Shown in pieces: positions 6,325 through 13,859 of a stretch of 26,354 bases of DNA. Both the position numbers and the translations under genes were made by a program. The notes beneath the pieces are model-generated. The model was given only the letters and a program-made list of their open reading frames with translations. It had not been told where the DNA came from and ran no database searches. The stretch covers positions 1 through 26,354 of the IMG/VR virus record IMGVR_UViG_3300045016_000127; one strand, written 5' to 3'. Each line of letters opens with the position of its first letter. Within the stretch, counting starts at the first letter, position 1. The DNA is from a virus.

Positions 6325-8721
6325 TTAGGCGACTTCCTCCCAGACGAAGCCGCGGTAGTCGAGGACGGCCAGGCCCCAGATGTGCCGGACCTTCCAGGTG
6401 ACCTTGTCGGCGGTGAACACCGACCCGGCGGCGGGGGCGTCCTGGATGATGACCTCGGGTTCCTCCCGGCCGTTGAGGAAGCCGACCTCGATGGTCGGGC
6501 AGGTCCGGGGGTCGGCGACGATCATGTAGTCGTTCGCGTCGGTCCACAGGGGCACCTCGATGGGCTGCAGGCCCGTCCACGGGGTCTCCGTGGTGCGTCC
6601 CGGCGCCGGGTTGAGGAGGGCGTGGACGGTGGCGAACAGTTCCGGCGGGTAGCAGAGGAACCGGGGGAGGATGCCGGCGGCGCCGGAGGTCTCCCCGGGG
6701 GCCGTCTGCGTCACCATCAGGTTCCGGGCGGCGGTGAGGCCGGCCCCGTCGGTGCCGATGGCGGTCGTGCCGAGGTTGGCGTGCGCCGCGTCGAACAGGG
6801 CGACCGAGTCGTAGATGGTGCCGTTCGACTGGAACACGGTGATCCAGATGGCCCGGGCCAGGGTGAGGGCGGCGCTCCGGCCGAGCCGCTGCGGGATGCG
6901 GCGCACCAGGCCGATGTCGTCGTTCGCGATGGCCTCCAGGGTCAGGTCCTCGGTGCCGCCCTTCTTCGACACGGAGTAGGTGGCCTCCACGTCGGTCGGG
7001 CTGGTGAGCGCCGGGTACGGGGCGCCCTCCCCGACCGTGCTCAGCACGTTGTAGAAGCCGAAGCCCTCCCTCCGCTGGGTGCGGAAGTCCTGGACGGGGA
7101 CGATGTCGGAGACGATCTTCCGCCAGTCGCCCCAGGCTTCGACGCCGGCGAGGTAGTCCTTGATGGCCTTGCGGGTGATCGAGTCGCCGAGGGCGCTCGA
7201 CCAGGTGGCCGCGGTGACCGACTCGGTGAGCCGGCGGCCGGCGCTGGCGACCCCGCCGGCCGACTCGGCGAGGACCCGGCGGGCGTAGTCCTCCGAGTCG
7301 AGGAGCGGGTTCGCGCCGGTGAACCGGGCGTGCGCCTCCCGCAGGCTGCGGAAGGGCTTGACCCCGTTGACGGGGGCCCCTTCGAGCATGCCGTCGAGGC
7401 CGGCCCGCAGGTTGTCGAGGGCCTCCTGGCCGACCTCGACGGTGGCCTGCCCGGGCAGGGCCTGCGCGCGGGCGCCGAGCACCGCCGACCACAGGTCGGC
7501 GGCCTCTTTGACCTCCGCCTGGATGGCGGCCTCGGAGGCGAGGGCCTGCGCCCGGGCCTGCACCTTCGCTTTGAGGTCGGGTGGGAGGGTGACCCCCTCG
7601 AGGGCCTCCCGGATGACGATGCGGCGCTCGATGGCGCTCAGCGATTCGGCGGCCGGGGCCGGGTCTCCCGCCGGCGCCGCGGTGCTGGCGGCCCTGGCGG
7701 CGAGGTGGGCGGTGGCGGCGGCTCGGTCCTCGTCGGAGAGCCCGTCGAGGAACGCTGCGAGTTCCTTCGGGTCCATGGTCGTTCCTTCCTGGTCGTGCCT
7801 CGACGCGACGAGGCGTTCGAGTCGGCCGCCGGCCGCGGGGTCGGCGACGACATCCACTGAGTTGACGGCGGTGATGCGGGCGGTGTCGGAGATGGCGCGG
7901 CCGCCTTCCACGGCCGGTTGGGGGATGCCGACGACGTCGTGGGAGAAGCCGACGAGGTCCGGGCGGCCGTTCCTCCAGGCGGTGAGGAGGGTGTGCCGGA
8001 CGTGCTCGGCGGCCTCGGTGAGGTGCAGGTCGGCCTGGATGCTGCCGTCGCCGCCGAGGGCGACGTTCTGATGCCAGCCGACGAGGCGGTGGATGCTGCT
8101 GGCGGCCCGTTCCGGGCCGGTGCGGTGCCCGTCGAAGCATTTCGCCCCTTCGTACAGGGGGAGGGCTTCGGCGAGGACTTCGGGCCGGTAGCGGCGGCCG
8201 TTCAGGCTGGTGCCCGGTTTGATGAGGGTGACCCGCCAGATGCGGCCCTCCCCGCCGTCGAGCGATTCGAGGAGGTGGCCGGGGAGGGCCTCGGTGAACC
8301 GTTCCCCCTCGGGCGGCTGCTCGGCGGCTTCGGGCTGGGCTTCGGGTTCGACCGCTTCGGGGTCTCCGAAGGCTTGGGCGGCGGCTTCCTGGCGGCCGTC
8401 GAGGGGGGCGGGGTCGGTGGCCTCCTGGATGCCTTCGGGCATGTCGTCGTCGTCCTTCCCCGGGTTCGCCTTCCTCCAGGCGGCCCGCACACGGCCCTTC
8501 ACGGCGGGCAGGTCGTCGTCGGGGATTTCCACCTTCTGGCCGCGGAAGCCGGGCCCCAGGGCGGCGCAGGCGGCGCCGACGATGGCCGGGTCCGGGTCGC
8601 CGCCCGGGGTGGAGGTGAGGCGCAGTTTCCAGGAGCCGGGGGCGTCCGGGTTCGGGGTGTAGGCGTAGTCGGCGGCGGTGAACCCGTCGGTGTCCTTCGC
8701 TGTGGCCTTCGACTTAGCCAT
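6325..8721 (-). CDS. Prohead protease fused to major capsid protein
   Basis: 798 residues from an ATG with an AGGAG ribosome binding site; it overlaps the preceding stop by 8 nt. Residues 11-100 form a conserved tryptophan-rich domain often found in front of phage proteases (WKLRL, GFRG, RVRAAWRK). Residues about 158-300 are a prohead protease: GTSLNGRRY, His199 in CFDGHR, Ser260 in GFSHD, then VNSVDVVADPAAGG; His and Ser are the expected catalytic residues. Residues about 316-460 are helical and charged, like a scaffold or delta domain. Residues about 460-798 are a major capsid protein with RKAIKDYLAGVEAWGDWRKI and FYNVLSTVGEGAPYP. Separate genes are more usual; the fusion implies self-cleavage during maturation. 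A strong internal start at Met316 could also give capsid protein alone. Confidence 0.88.
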   Translation of the reverse strand: MAKSKATAKDTDGFTAADYAYTPNPDAPGSWKLRLTSTPGGDPDPAIVGAACAALGPGFRGQKVEIPDDDLPAVKGRVRAAWRKANPGKDDDDMPEGIQEATDPAPLDGRQEAAAQAFGDPEAVEPEAQPEAAEQPPEGERFTEALPGHLLESLDGGEGRIWRVTLIKPGTSLNGRRYRPEVLAEALPLYEGAKCFDGHRTGPERAASSIHRLVGWHQNVALGGDGSIQADLHLTEAAEHVRHTLLTAWRNGRPDLVGFSHDVVGIPQPAVEGGRAISDTARITAVNSVDVVADPAAGGRLERLVASRHDQEGTTMDPKELAAFLDGLSDEDRAAATAHLAARAASTAAPAGDPAPAAESLSAIERRIVIREALEGVTLPPDLKAKVQARAQALASEAAIQAEVKEAADLWSAVLGARAQALPGQATVEVGQEALDNLRAGLDGMLEGAPVNGVKPFRSLREAHARFTGANPLLDSEDYARRVLAESAGGVASAGRRLTESVTAATWSSALGDSITRKAIKDYLAGVEAWGDWRKIVSDIVPVQDFRTQRREGFGFYNVLSTVGEGAPYPALTSPTDVEATYSVSKKGGTEDLTLEAIANDDIGLVRRIPQRLGRSAALTLARAIWITVFQSNGTIYDSVALFDAAHANLGTTAIGTDGAGLTAARNLMVTQTAPGETSGAAGILPRFLCYPPELFATVHALLNPAPGRTTETPWTGLQPIEVPLWTDANDYMIVADPRTCPTIEVGFLNGREEPEVIIQDAPAAGSVFTADKVTWKVRHIWGLAVLDYRGFVWEEVA
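7774..7790 (-). promoter_or_regulatory. Internal ribosome binding site and ATG inside the protease-capsid gene
   Basis: On the minus strand AGGAAGGAA lies 5 nt before an in-frame ATG (Met316, followed by DPKELAAFLDGLSDED). The site falls exactly at the boundary between the protease domain and the scaffold-like segment. Starting here would give a 483-residue scaffold-capsid protein without protease, letting one gene supply a few protease-bearing and many plain capsid chains. Seen in sequence; use is inferred. Confidence 0.6.
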
Positions 8722-9067
8722 TGGCGTGCTCCTGGAGGCGGGTGAGGAGGGCGGGCTTCGTGCCCTTCGGGTCGACCCCGATGCTGGTGGCGTAGGCGCG
8801 GAGGGCGGGGAGGGTGAGGGCGGCCAGGTCGGGTGGGGCGGCCGGCAGGGTGGGGGGGCTGGCGGCCTGCTCCGGGTAGGGGAGGTAGATGACGGTGCCG
8901 GTTTCGTGGACGGTGACTTTGAGTTCGGGGACGGGTTCCCCGGAGGTCTGCCCGTACCGGCTGGGCGGCCGTTCCCGCACTTGAACGACGGTGATGTCGG
9001 CGGGTTGGAGGGGGGCGCCTCGGCGGCCGGTGTTCAGGCGGTCGAGGGCGTAGGTGACAAGGTCCAC
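8714..9067 (-). CDS. Hypothetical head-operon protein with C-terminal SAP-like segment
   Basis: 117 residues from a GTG (9065-9067) placed 8 nt after a GGGAGG ribosome binding site. Residues 1-65 are mixed alpha/beta (DLVTYALDRLNTG, ELKVTVHETGTVIYLPYPE). A proline/alanine linker follows, and residues 81-115 read LAALTLPALRAYATSIG then a lysine/leucine helix; this helix-extended loop-helix pattern resembles SAP/HeH DNA-binding motifs. A comparable segment is inserted in the terminase-small-subunit-like protein of this window. The stop overlaps the start of the protease-capsid gene by 8 nt, so it is translated just before it. A role in linking DNA and the procapsid is conceivable but not shown. 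Confidence 0.55.
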   Translation of the reverse strand: MDLVTYALDRLNTGRRGAPLQPADITVVQVRERPPSRYGQTSGEPVPELKVTVHETGTVIYLPYPEQAASPPTLPAAPPDLAALTLPALRAYATSIGVDPKGTKPALLTRLQEHANG

Positions 9068-9150
9068 GGCATGCCTCCCGGTGGTGTTGCCTCCCGGGTG
9101 GTGTCGGGGGTGCTCGGGGGGAGTGTAACCGGCGCGCGGGGCGGGCGGTG

Positions 9151-9330
9151 TTATCGGGTCTGCCGGTTGAGGCGGCGGAGGCCGTTGAGGAAGTCGCGGG
9201 GCACCCGGGCCCGGCGGCGGAGGGCGGCGACCGCTTCGGCCTGGCCGGTCTGCTCGAGGTGTTCGGCGAGGTCGATGGCTTCGGCGGCTTCCTCGGCGGT
9301 GAGGCTGCCGGGCAGGTGCCCGTCGGTCAT
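9151..9330 (-). CDS. Small helical protein coupled to the MuF gene
   Basis: 59 residues, mostly helical and rich in alanine, glutamate and arginine (TAEEAAEAIDLAEHLEQTGQ, then a very basic C-terminus RRLNRQTR). Its ATG overlaps the stop codon of the MuF fusion protein (ATGA, 9327-9330), so the two are translationally coupled. I recognise no family. Because the partner carries ADP-ribosyltransferase-like and acetyltransferase-like domains, an immunity or chaperone role is one possibility; a minor head-assembly protein is equally possible. Confidence 0.55.
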   Translation of the reverse strand: MTDGHLPGSLTAEEAAEAIDLAEHLEQTGQAEAVAALRRRARVPRDFLNGLRRLNRQTR

Positions 9331-12212
9331 GGTGTGGCTCCCGCGAAGGGGTCGACGACGACGACGTTGCGCGGGTCGTAGATTACCAACTGTTCCCCGC
9401 CGGCGCTGGCGGCGACGTTGCCTTCGGCGGTGGTGGGGAAGGTGACGCGCATGCCGTCGTACCCGTGCCGGCCCATGACGTCGAGGTAGACCTGGTGCTT
9501 CTCGGCGGGGCTGCTGACCCGGCCGAGCGCCGCCGCTAGATCGTCGAGGAGGGGGACTAGGCCGCGCTGCTCCGCCCACTGGTGGGCGGCGTTCGCCTTG
9601 TCCCAGTGGCTGGGGGTCCAGTGGGCGGGCCGGTTGCCGCGGGCGATGGTGTGGACGAGGCCGGCGACGGTGTCGGGGGCTCCGGGGGCGTCGTCCCATT
9701 CGACGAGGCGGCGGGCCCGCCAGCGGAGCCGGAGGGCGTCGACGCCGACGCTGTGGCCGCGGCTGGCGTACCCGTACCAGGAGCGGACCCCCTGCCGGGT
9801 TTCGCAGCCGTAGACGCCGGGGCCGAACATGGAGACCCGGCTCGGCTGGAAGCCTCCGAGGCGGATGTCGTAGGCGAACTGGGTAGCGTGCCAGTAGGAG
9901 CCCTGCTCCCAGCCGGCCGCCCAGGCGTCGGCCTCCTGCGGGGCCATGACCGGCTTCCAGTCGGTGGTGGGCGGCGGGGTGCTGCGGGGCCTGGCGGCGC
10001 TGGCGGCGCGGCGTTCGGCGGCGGTCGTCGGCGTCGGGGTGGTGCCGGTGCCGGTCGGGGGGCGGGGGGAGCGGAGGCGGCGGGCGTCGAGGGCTCCCTG
10101 CGCGCCGCGTTTCTGCCCGGCGGTGGCTTGGGGGCTGCTGAGGACGTAGCGGAGTTCATCTTCGGAGAACAGGTAGTCGCCGCCCTGCCGCTTGGAGAGC
10201 ACGGTCGAGAAGGGCTTGTCGCCTTTGCGGGCGAGGATGCGGGCGAGTTCCGAGTCGGCGGCGGCGGGGGCGGCCCGGACGGGCTGGCCGAGGGAGAAGC
10301 GTAGGGTCTCGGCCGGGTCGAAGGCGAGGCGGCCCTGGCGGCCCTCGACTCGGCGCATGCCGAGACGCAGGTAGAAGTCGGCTGACTCGGGGCCGCTGAC
10401 GAGGGTGAGGGGTTTCCCTTCGGCGGCGGCCCGGATGGCGGCCTGCCGCATGAGGGCGGTGCCGGTGCCCTGCTCCCCGTAGGCGCCGACGTATTCGACG
10501 ACCACCTGGGCGGGTTCCACGTTGTAGCGGAGGGCGCCGGTGATGCGGCCGCTGGTGTCCCGGGCGACAACGACGCCGGCGCCGGGGCTGGCCGGGTCGA
10601 GGGCGAGGCGGGCGGCGTTGCGGTTAGCCGTCGGCCAGGTTTCCGCGGTGGCGGCCAGGTCGGCTGCGGCCTGCTCGATGGCGGCGGTGTCGGCGGGGAG
10701 GCCGGTGCCGTAGGAGGTGACCCCCGGCGGCCTCGGCGCTGGCGGCGGCGCTGGCCGGGCTGGCGGGGGCGCTCCGGCGGGTAGGGGCGCCCGGGCGGCG
10801 AGGGCTTTCCGGGCGGCGGTGCGCTGCTGCGCGGTAGCGGCCGGCGAGTTGACGACGGTGAGCAGGTCGTCGTCGGTGAGGCGGAAGCCGGCGCGGGTGC
10901 GGGCGTTGAGCGGATTCTGCCCGCGGAGGGCGACGACCCGGTCGAGGGCGGCGTCCTGGCCGGGCTGATACCAGCGGGGCACCCCGGCCCGGGTGGTAGG
11001 CGCCGGGCCGGTAGCCGGGACGGGCGGTTTGACGGTCGGCTCCGCCGCCCGGCTGATGCCGCGGGTGTCAACATGGCCGCCGTCCTGTAGTTCGGGGATG
11101 ACGGTGACGACGACGCAGTGGCAGTGGACCGACTCCCCGGCGGGCAGGGCCGGGTCGTGGGGGCCGTAGCAGTCGACGCCGGCCACCTGGAACAGGTCGT
11201 CGACGGGTATCGGGCCGGGGTCGCCGCCGGGGGCGTAGCGGCCCTCCGCTTCGAGGTGGGTCTGGCGGGCTCCGGGCAGGTGGGCGTTGAGCCACCGTTT
11301 CCTCACCGTGAAGGGGAGGGTCGGGTCGGCTCGAACGGCCCGGTCGAGGGCCTGCTGGGCGTAGTGGGTTCCGAGGGCCTGCGCCCGGCCCACCTCGGTC
11401 ATGGTGATGGCCCGGGCCCGGTGGGCGATGGTCGAGAAGTGGTTACGGTCGGTGAGGTTGCGGCCTATCGCCCGGGCGGCCTCATCGAACGGTTTGGAGC
11501 CGAGGGTGACGGCGGCGACCTCCTGGTGGATGCGGCGGCGCAGGTCGTCGGTCATCCCCTGGACGAGTTGGGGGCTCATCTGCCCGAGGAGGGCGGGGCT
11601 GTAGGGGGCGGCGCCGGCGGCTACTAGTTCGAGGCCGGGGATGGCGTGGGTGAGGGGCCGGGCGGCCAGGTCGACGCCCAGGTCGTAGCCGGCGGCGACG
11701 GCTTCGGAGAGGCTGGCGGCGTACCGTTCGGAGAAGCGGCCGATGGTGTCATCCACCCCTTCGAGGGCCCGCTGCCACATTTCCCGGCTGCGGCTCCCGG
11801 CGGGTAGGGAGGCGAGGGTGGCGAGGACGTCCTTCCGGGCCTGGTCGAGGAGGCGGAGGGTGTCGGCGGCTTGCCGGGCGGTCAGGTCCTCGAGGGCGGC
11901 GACGGCGGCGAGGAGTTCCCGGCGGTATTCGGCGGGGTTGATGGTGGTGCCGGACAGGTGGGTTTCGGCTAGTTCGGCGCTGACGGCTGCTCCCCGCTTG
12001 CCGTTGCAGGTTCGGCAGAGGATGCGGAGCGGGCCGGTTTCGCCGCCTTTCCGGCGGGGGGTCCAGTGGTCGGCGGTCAGGTCCCGGCTCGGGTGGGCGT
12101 CCTGGTCGCCCCAGCCGGGGCAGGTCCATCCGTGCTCGGCGACCCAGGCTTTGACCGCCTTCGCGCGCCGTTGCCGTTCGGCGTAGGTGCGGTCGGGCCC
12201 GGTGGCGGGCAT
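9327..12212 (-). CDS. MuF minor head protein fused to HNH, GNAT and ART-like domains
   Basis: 961 residues. (a) 29-75: HNH nuclease-like, Cys31, Asp48-His49 and CRTCN at 66-70. (b) About 95-375: MuF minor capsid domain, with FDEAARAIGRNLTDR, RARAITMTEVGRAQA and the closing SVHCHC (361-366). (c) About 421-474: helical module ending ATAQQRTAARKALAAR. (d) About 510-630: GNAT acetyltransferase-like, QGTGTALMRQAA acetyl-CoA loop and FYLRLGMRR. (e) About 653-711: second copy of module (c). (f) About 770-955: ADP-ribosyltransferase-like, WHAT with His775, FGPGVY with Tyr801, and GYDGMRV then GGEQLVIYDP with Glu940, a possible H-Y-E triad. MuF proteins lie near the portal inside the head and many carry C-terminal toxins; T4 Alt is a packaged, injected ART. 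The ATG lies 3 nt after the portal stop. MuF is confident; the enzyme domains are motif-level calls. Confidence 0.8.
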   Translation of the reverse strand: MPATGPDRTYAERQRRAKAVKAWVAEHGWTCPGWGDQDAHPSRDLTADHWTPRRKGGETGPLRILCRTCNGKRGAAVSAELAETHLSGTTINPAEYRRELLAAVAALEDLTARQAADTLRLLDQARKDVLATLASLPAGSRSREMWQRALEGVDDTIGRFSERYAASLSEAVAAGYDLGVDLAARPLTHAIPGLELVAAGAAPYSPALLGQMSPQLVQGMTDDLRRRIHQEVAAVTLGSKPFDEAARAIGRNLTDRNHFSTIAHRARAITMTEVGRAQALGTHYAQQALDRAVRADPTLPFTVRKRWLNAHLPGARQTHLEAEGRYAPGGDPGPIPVDDLFQVAGVDCYGPHDPALPAGESVHCHCVVVTVIPELQDGGHVDTRGISRAAEPTVKPPVPATGPAPTTRAGVPRWYQPGQDAALDRVVALRGQNPLNARTRAGFRLTDDDLLTVVNSPAATAQQRTAARKALAARAPLPAGAPPPARPAPPPAPRPPGVTSYGTGLPADTAAIEQAAADLAATAETWPTANRNAARLALDPASPGAGVVVARDTSGRITGALRYNVEPAQVVVEYVGAYGEQGTGTALMRQAAIRAAAEGKPLTLVSGPESADFYLRLGMRRVEGRQGRLAFDPAETLRFSLGQPVRAAPAAADSELARILARKGDKPFSTVLSKRQGGDYLFSEDELRYVLSSPQATAGQKRGAQGALDARRLRSPRPPTGTGTTPTPTTAAERRAASAARPRSTPPPTTDWKPVMAPQEADAWAAGWEQGSYWHATQFAYDIRLGGFQPSRVSMFGPGVYGCETRQGVRSWYGYASRGHSVGVDALRLRWRARRLVEWDDAPGAPDTVAGLVHTIARGNRPAHWTPSHWDKANAAHQWAEQRGLVPLLDDLAAALGRVSSPAEKHQVYLDVMGRHGYDGMRVTFPTTAEGNVAASAGGEQLVIYDPRNVVVVDPFAGATP

Positions 12213-12215
12213 GGG

Positions 12216-13652
12216 TTAGCCTCGGTAGCGGCGGTAGGACTCCAGGGCGGCGACCGCCTGCTCCTGCTCGGCGGCCAGGTCCTGCTCGTCGTCGGGTAGT
12301 TCCTCGGGGGGGATACCGAGGGCGGGGAGCATCTGCCGGACGACCATGCGGGCGGTCTCCGGGCCGATGGCGCCGAGCAGGTCAAGTTGGCCGAACGCGG
12401 TGGCGACGGAGGCGAGGGCGGCGGCGGCGGTCTGCACTTGGGCGTCCCTGACCTCCGGGAGTTGGACGGTGAACAGGCGGCGGGCCGGTTGGATGTCCTG
12501 CGACTCCCCGTCGGCGCCGGTGGCGGTGGCTGGCTTCCCGGTGCGGTCGTAGCGGGGCAGGGTCGGGTCGAGGTAGCCGGCGGCGACCTTCGCGTCGACG
12601 GCGATCTCGACCAGTTCGGTGATGCGGGCCCGCCAGTCGGCCTGAGTGTCCTGGAGGGAGCGGAGGACGGGGATGTCCATCTGCTCGGCGGTGCTCCGGT
12701 TGGCGTCCTCGGGGGAGCCGAGCCAGTGGGGGGCGAGGCCGCCGCCGACGGCCAGGTGCTGCCGCATGTACCGGGCGGCGGCGACGTCCTCCTGCGCTCC
12801 CAGGCTGGGGGCGACGATGCTGGGGCGGATGTTCGGGGTGCGGAACCGTACCGACCCGGAGCGGGGGGCGGTGGTGCCCCACAGGGTGCGGGCCTGGTCT
12901 AGTTGGTCGTCGGTGTCGACCTCCACGTCCCAGAAGTGGGCGCGGAGGGCTTTCTGCCGTTCGAGCAGTTCCCATAGGACCTGGTCGTAGGCGTCGAGCC
13001 AGTCGAGGGCGGGCAGGAGGAACGGGTTGCCGCGGCTGCTGGCGGCGACCCGGTCGTACAGCCAGGCGCAGACGTCGCCCTGCCAGATGCCGGGCTGCTC
13101 GGCGGCCGGGTCGTTGTTGATGGTGGCGACCTGGTAGGTGCGGGGCTGGGCCCCTGCCGGCTGGACGGTGATGGTGTCCAGGATGCGGTTGTTGAGCGGG
13201 TTCCGGCCGACGGCGGTGACGGTGGACGGGTCGATGAAGCCGGCGGTGAGGTTCCCGGCGGCGTCCCGGGCGAGGGGGGGGAACAGTTCGCCGAACAGGA
13301 GCCAGTCGCGGGCGTCGTCCTTCCCGTACTGATCGAGCCGGTTGCGGGGCGAGGTCCAGAAGTCGTCGACGACGGCCTGCACCTCGGGGTTGTGGCAGGC
13401 GATGTTGAAGCCGGTGCCGGCCATGTACGAGCGGTAGATGGCGACCATGCGGTGGGCGAGCGGGTTCGCCCGGTAGAGGGCGACGGAGAGGTCCTGCGCC
13501 CGGCGGAGGGTGGAGCCTTGCAGGTCGCGGGGGGTGCCGCCGAGGCCGCGGTAGAGGTAGTCGTCGGAGTCGATGGTGTAGGGGGTGGTGTCGACAACGG
13601 ACGCTTCCCTCTGGCGGCGGGTGGGGGCGGTCGGGGTCCAGAACAGGCTCAT
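12216..13652 (-). CDS. Portal protein
   Basis: 478 residues. The N-terminal third has the portal pattern: LRRAQDLSVALYRANPLAHRMVAIYRSYMAGTG, where residues before the pore domain meet a conserved 'NPLA-x-R-x-V' motif; DDARDWLLFGELFPPLARD follows, then FIDPSTV, the wing region. A long helix (LDWLDAYDQVLWELLERQKALRAHFWDVEVD) and LGSPEDANRSTAEQM match the stem and crown-side conserved sites of SPP1-type portals. The portal forms the dodecameric DNA entry ring and binds the terminase. Its ATG overlaps the stop of the small membrane protein (ATGA), and it is followed by the MuF protein, its usual partner. Length is typical. Confidence 0.85.
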   Translation of the reverse strand: MSLFWTPTAPTRRQREASVVDTTPYTIDSDDYLYRGLGGTPRDLQGSTLRRAQDLSVALYRANPLAHRMVAIYRSYMAGTGFNIACHNPEVQAVVDDFWTSPRNRLDQYGKDDARDWLLFGELFPPLARDAAGNLTAGFIDPSTVTAVGRNPLNNRILDTITVQPAGAQPRTYQVATINNDPAAEQPGIWQGDVCAWLYDRVAASSRGNPFLLPALDWLDAYDQVLWELLERQKALRAHFWDVEVDTDDQLDQARTLWGTTAPRSGSVRFRTPNIRPSIVAPSLGAQEDVAAARYMRQHLAVGGGLAPHWLGSPEDANRSTAEQMDIPVLRSLQDTQADWRARITELVEIAVDAKVAAGYLDPTLPRYDRTGKPATATGADGESQDIQPARRLFTVQLPEVRDAQVQTAAAALASVATAFGQLDLLGAIGPETARMVVRQMLPALGIPPEELPDDEQDLAAEQEQAVAALESYRRYRG

Positions 13653-13825
13653 GGTCGGGGGCTCCTGGTGAGGGTGCGGGCCGCCCAGAGGGCGAGGGTG
13701 CCGGCTACCAGGAGGGCTGCTGCGGTGGCGGCCTGCCAGCCGGCGTAGGAGGCGGCGAAGGCTGCCGCTGCTACGAGGGCGGCGGCCCCGGCGGTTTCGA
13801 GGACGGTGGTGAGCATGGGGCGCAT
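13649..13825 (-). CDS. Small two-helix membrane protein
   Basis: 58 residues from ATG 13823-13825; a second in-frame ATG lies 9 nt downstream. Residues 8-28 (alanine/valine-rich) and 31-51 (ATAAALLVAGTLALWAA) are two probable transmembrane helices with a short loop containing Y27-A-G-W30; the end is basic (RTLTRSPRP). I recognise no family. It lies between the large terminase and portal genes and overlaps the portal start. Holin-like size and topology are notable, but a position away from any lysin makes that only a guess. TAGCAT lies 7 nt before the second ATG, echoing the -10 element of the two repeat promoters, but no matching -35 is seen. Confidence 0.5.
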   Translation of the reverse strand: MRPMLTTVLETAGAAALVAAAAFAASYAGWQAATAAALLVAGTLALWAARTLTRSPRP

Positions 13826-13859
13826 GCTAACCGGCGGGTCCGGGCGGGAGTGCGCTAGT

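Noticed and set aside
6205-7860. 551-aa plus-strand open frame
   Set aside because: It lies antisense to the protease-capsid gene, reads as low-complexity Gly/Asp/Val/Glu and has no recognisable domain. High GC leaves antisense frames open by chance.
6230-8140. 636-aa minus-strand frame rich in Arg/Pro/Gly
   Set aside because: Same strand but a different frame of the protease-capsid gene; arginine/proline-rich composition is the usual off-frame product of GC-rich coding DNA.
13649-13825. Holin
   Set aside because: Two membrane helices suit a holin, but no endolysin or other lysis gene is near, and the gene is coupled to the portal.
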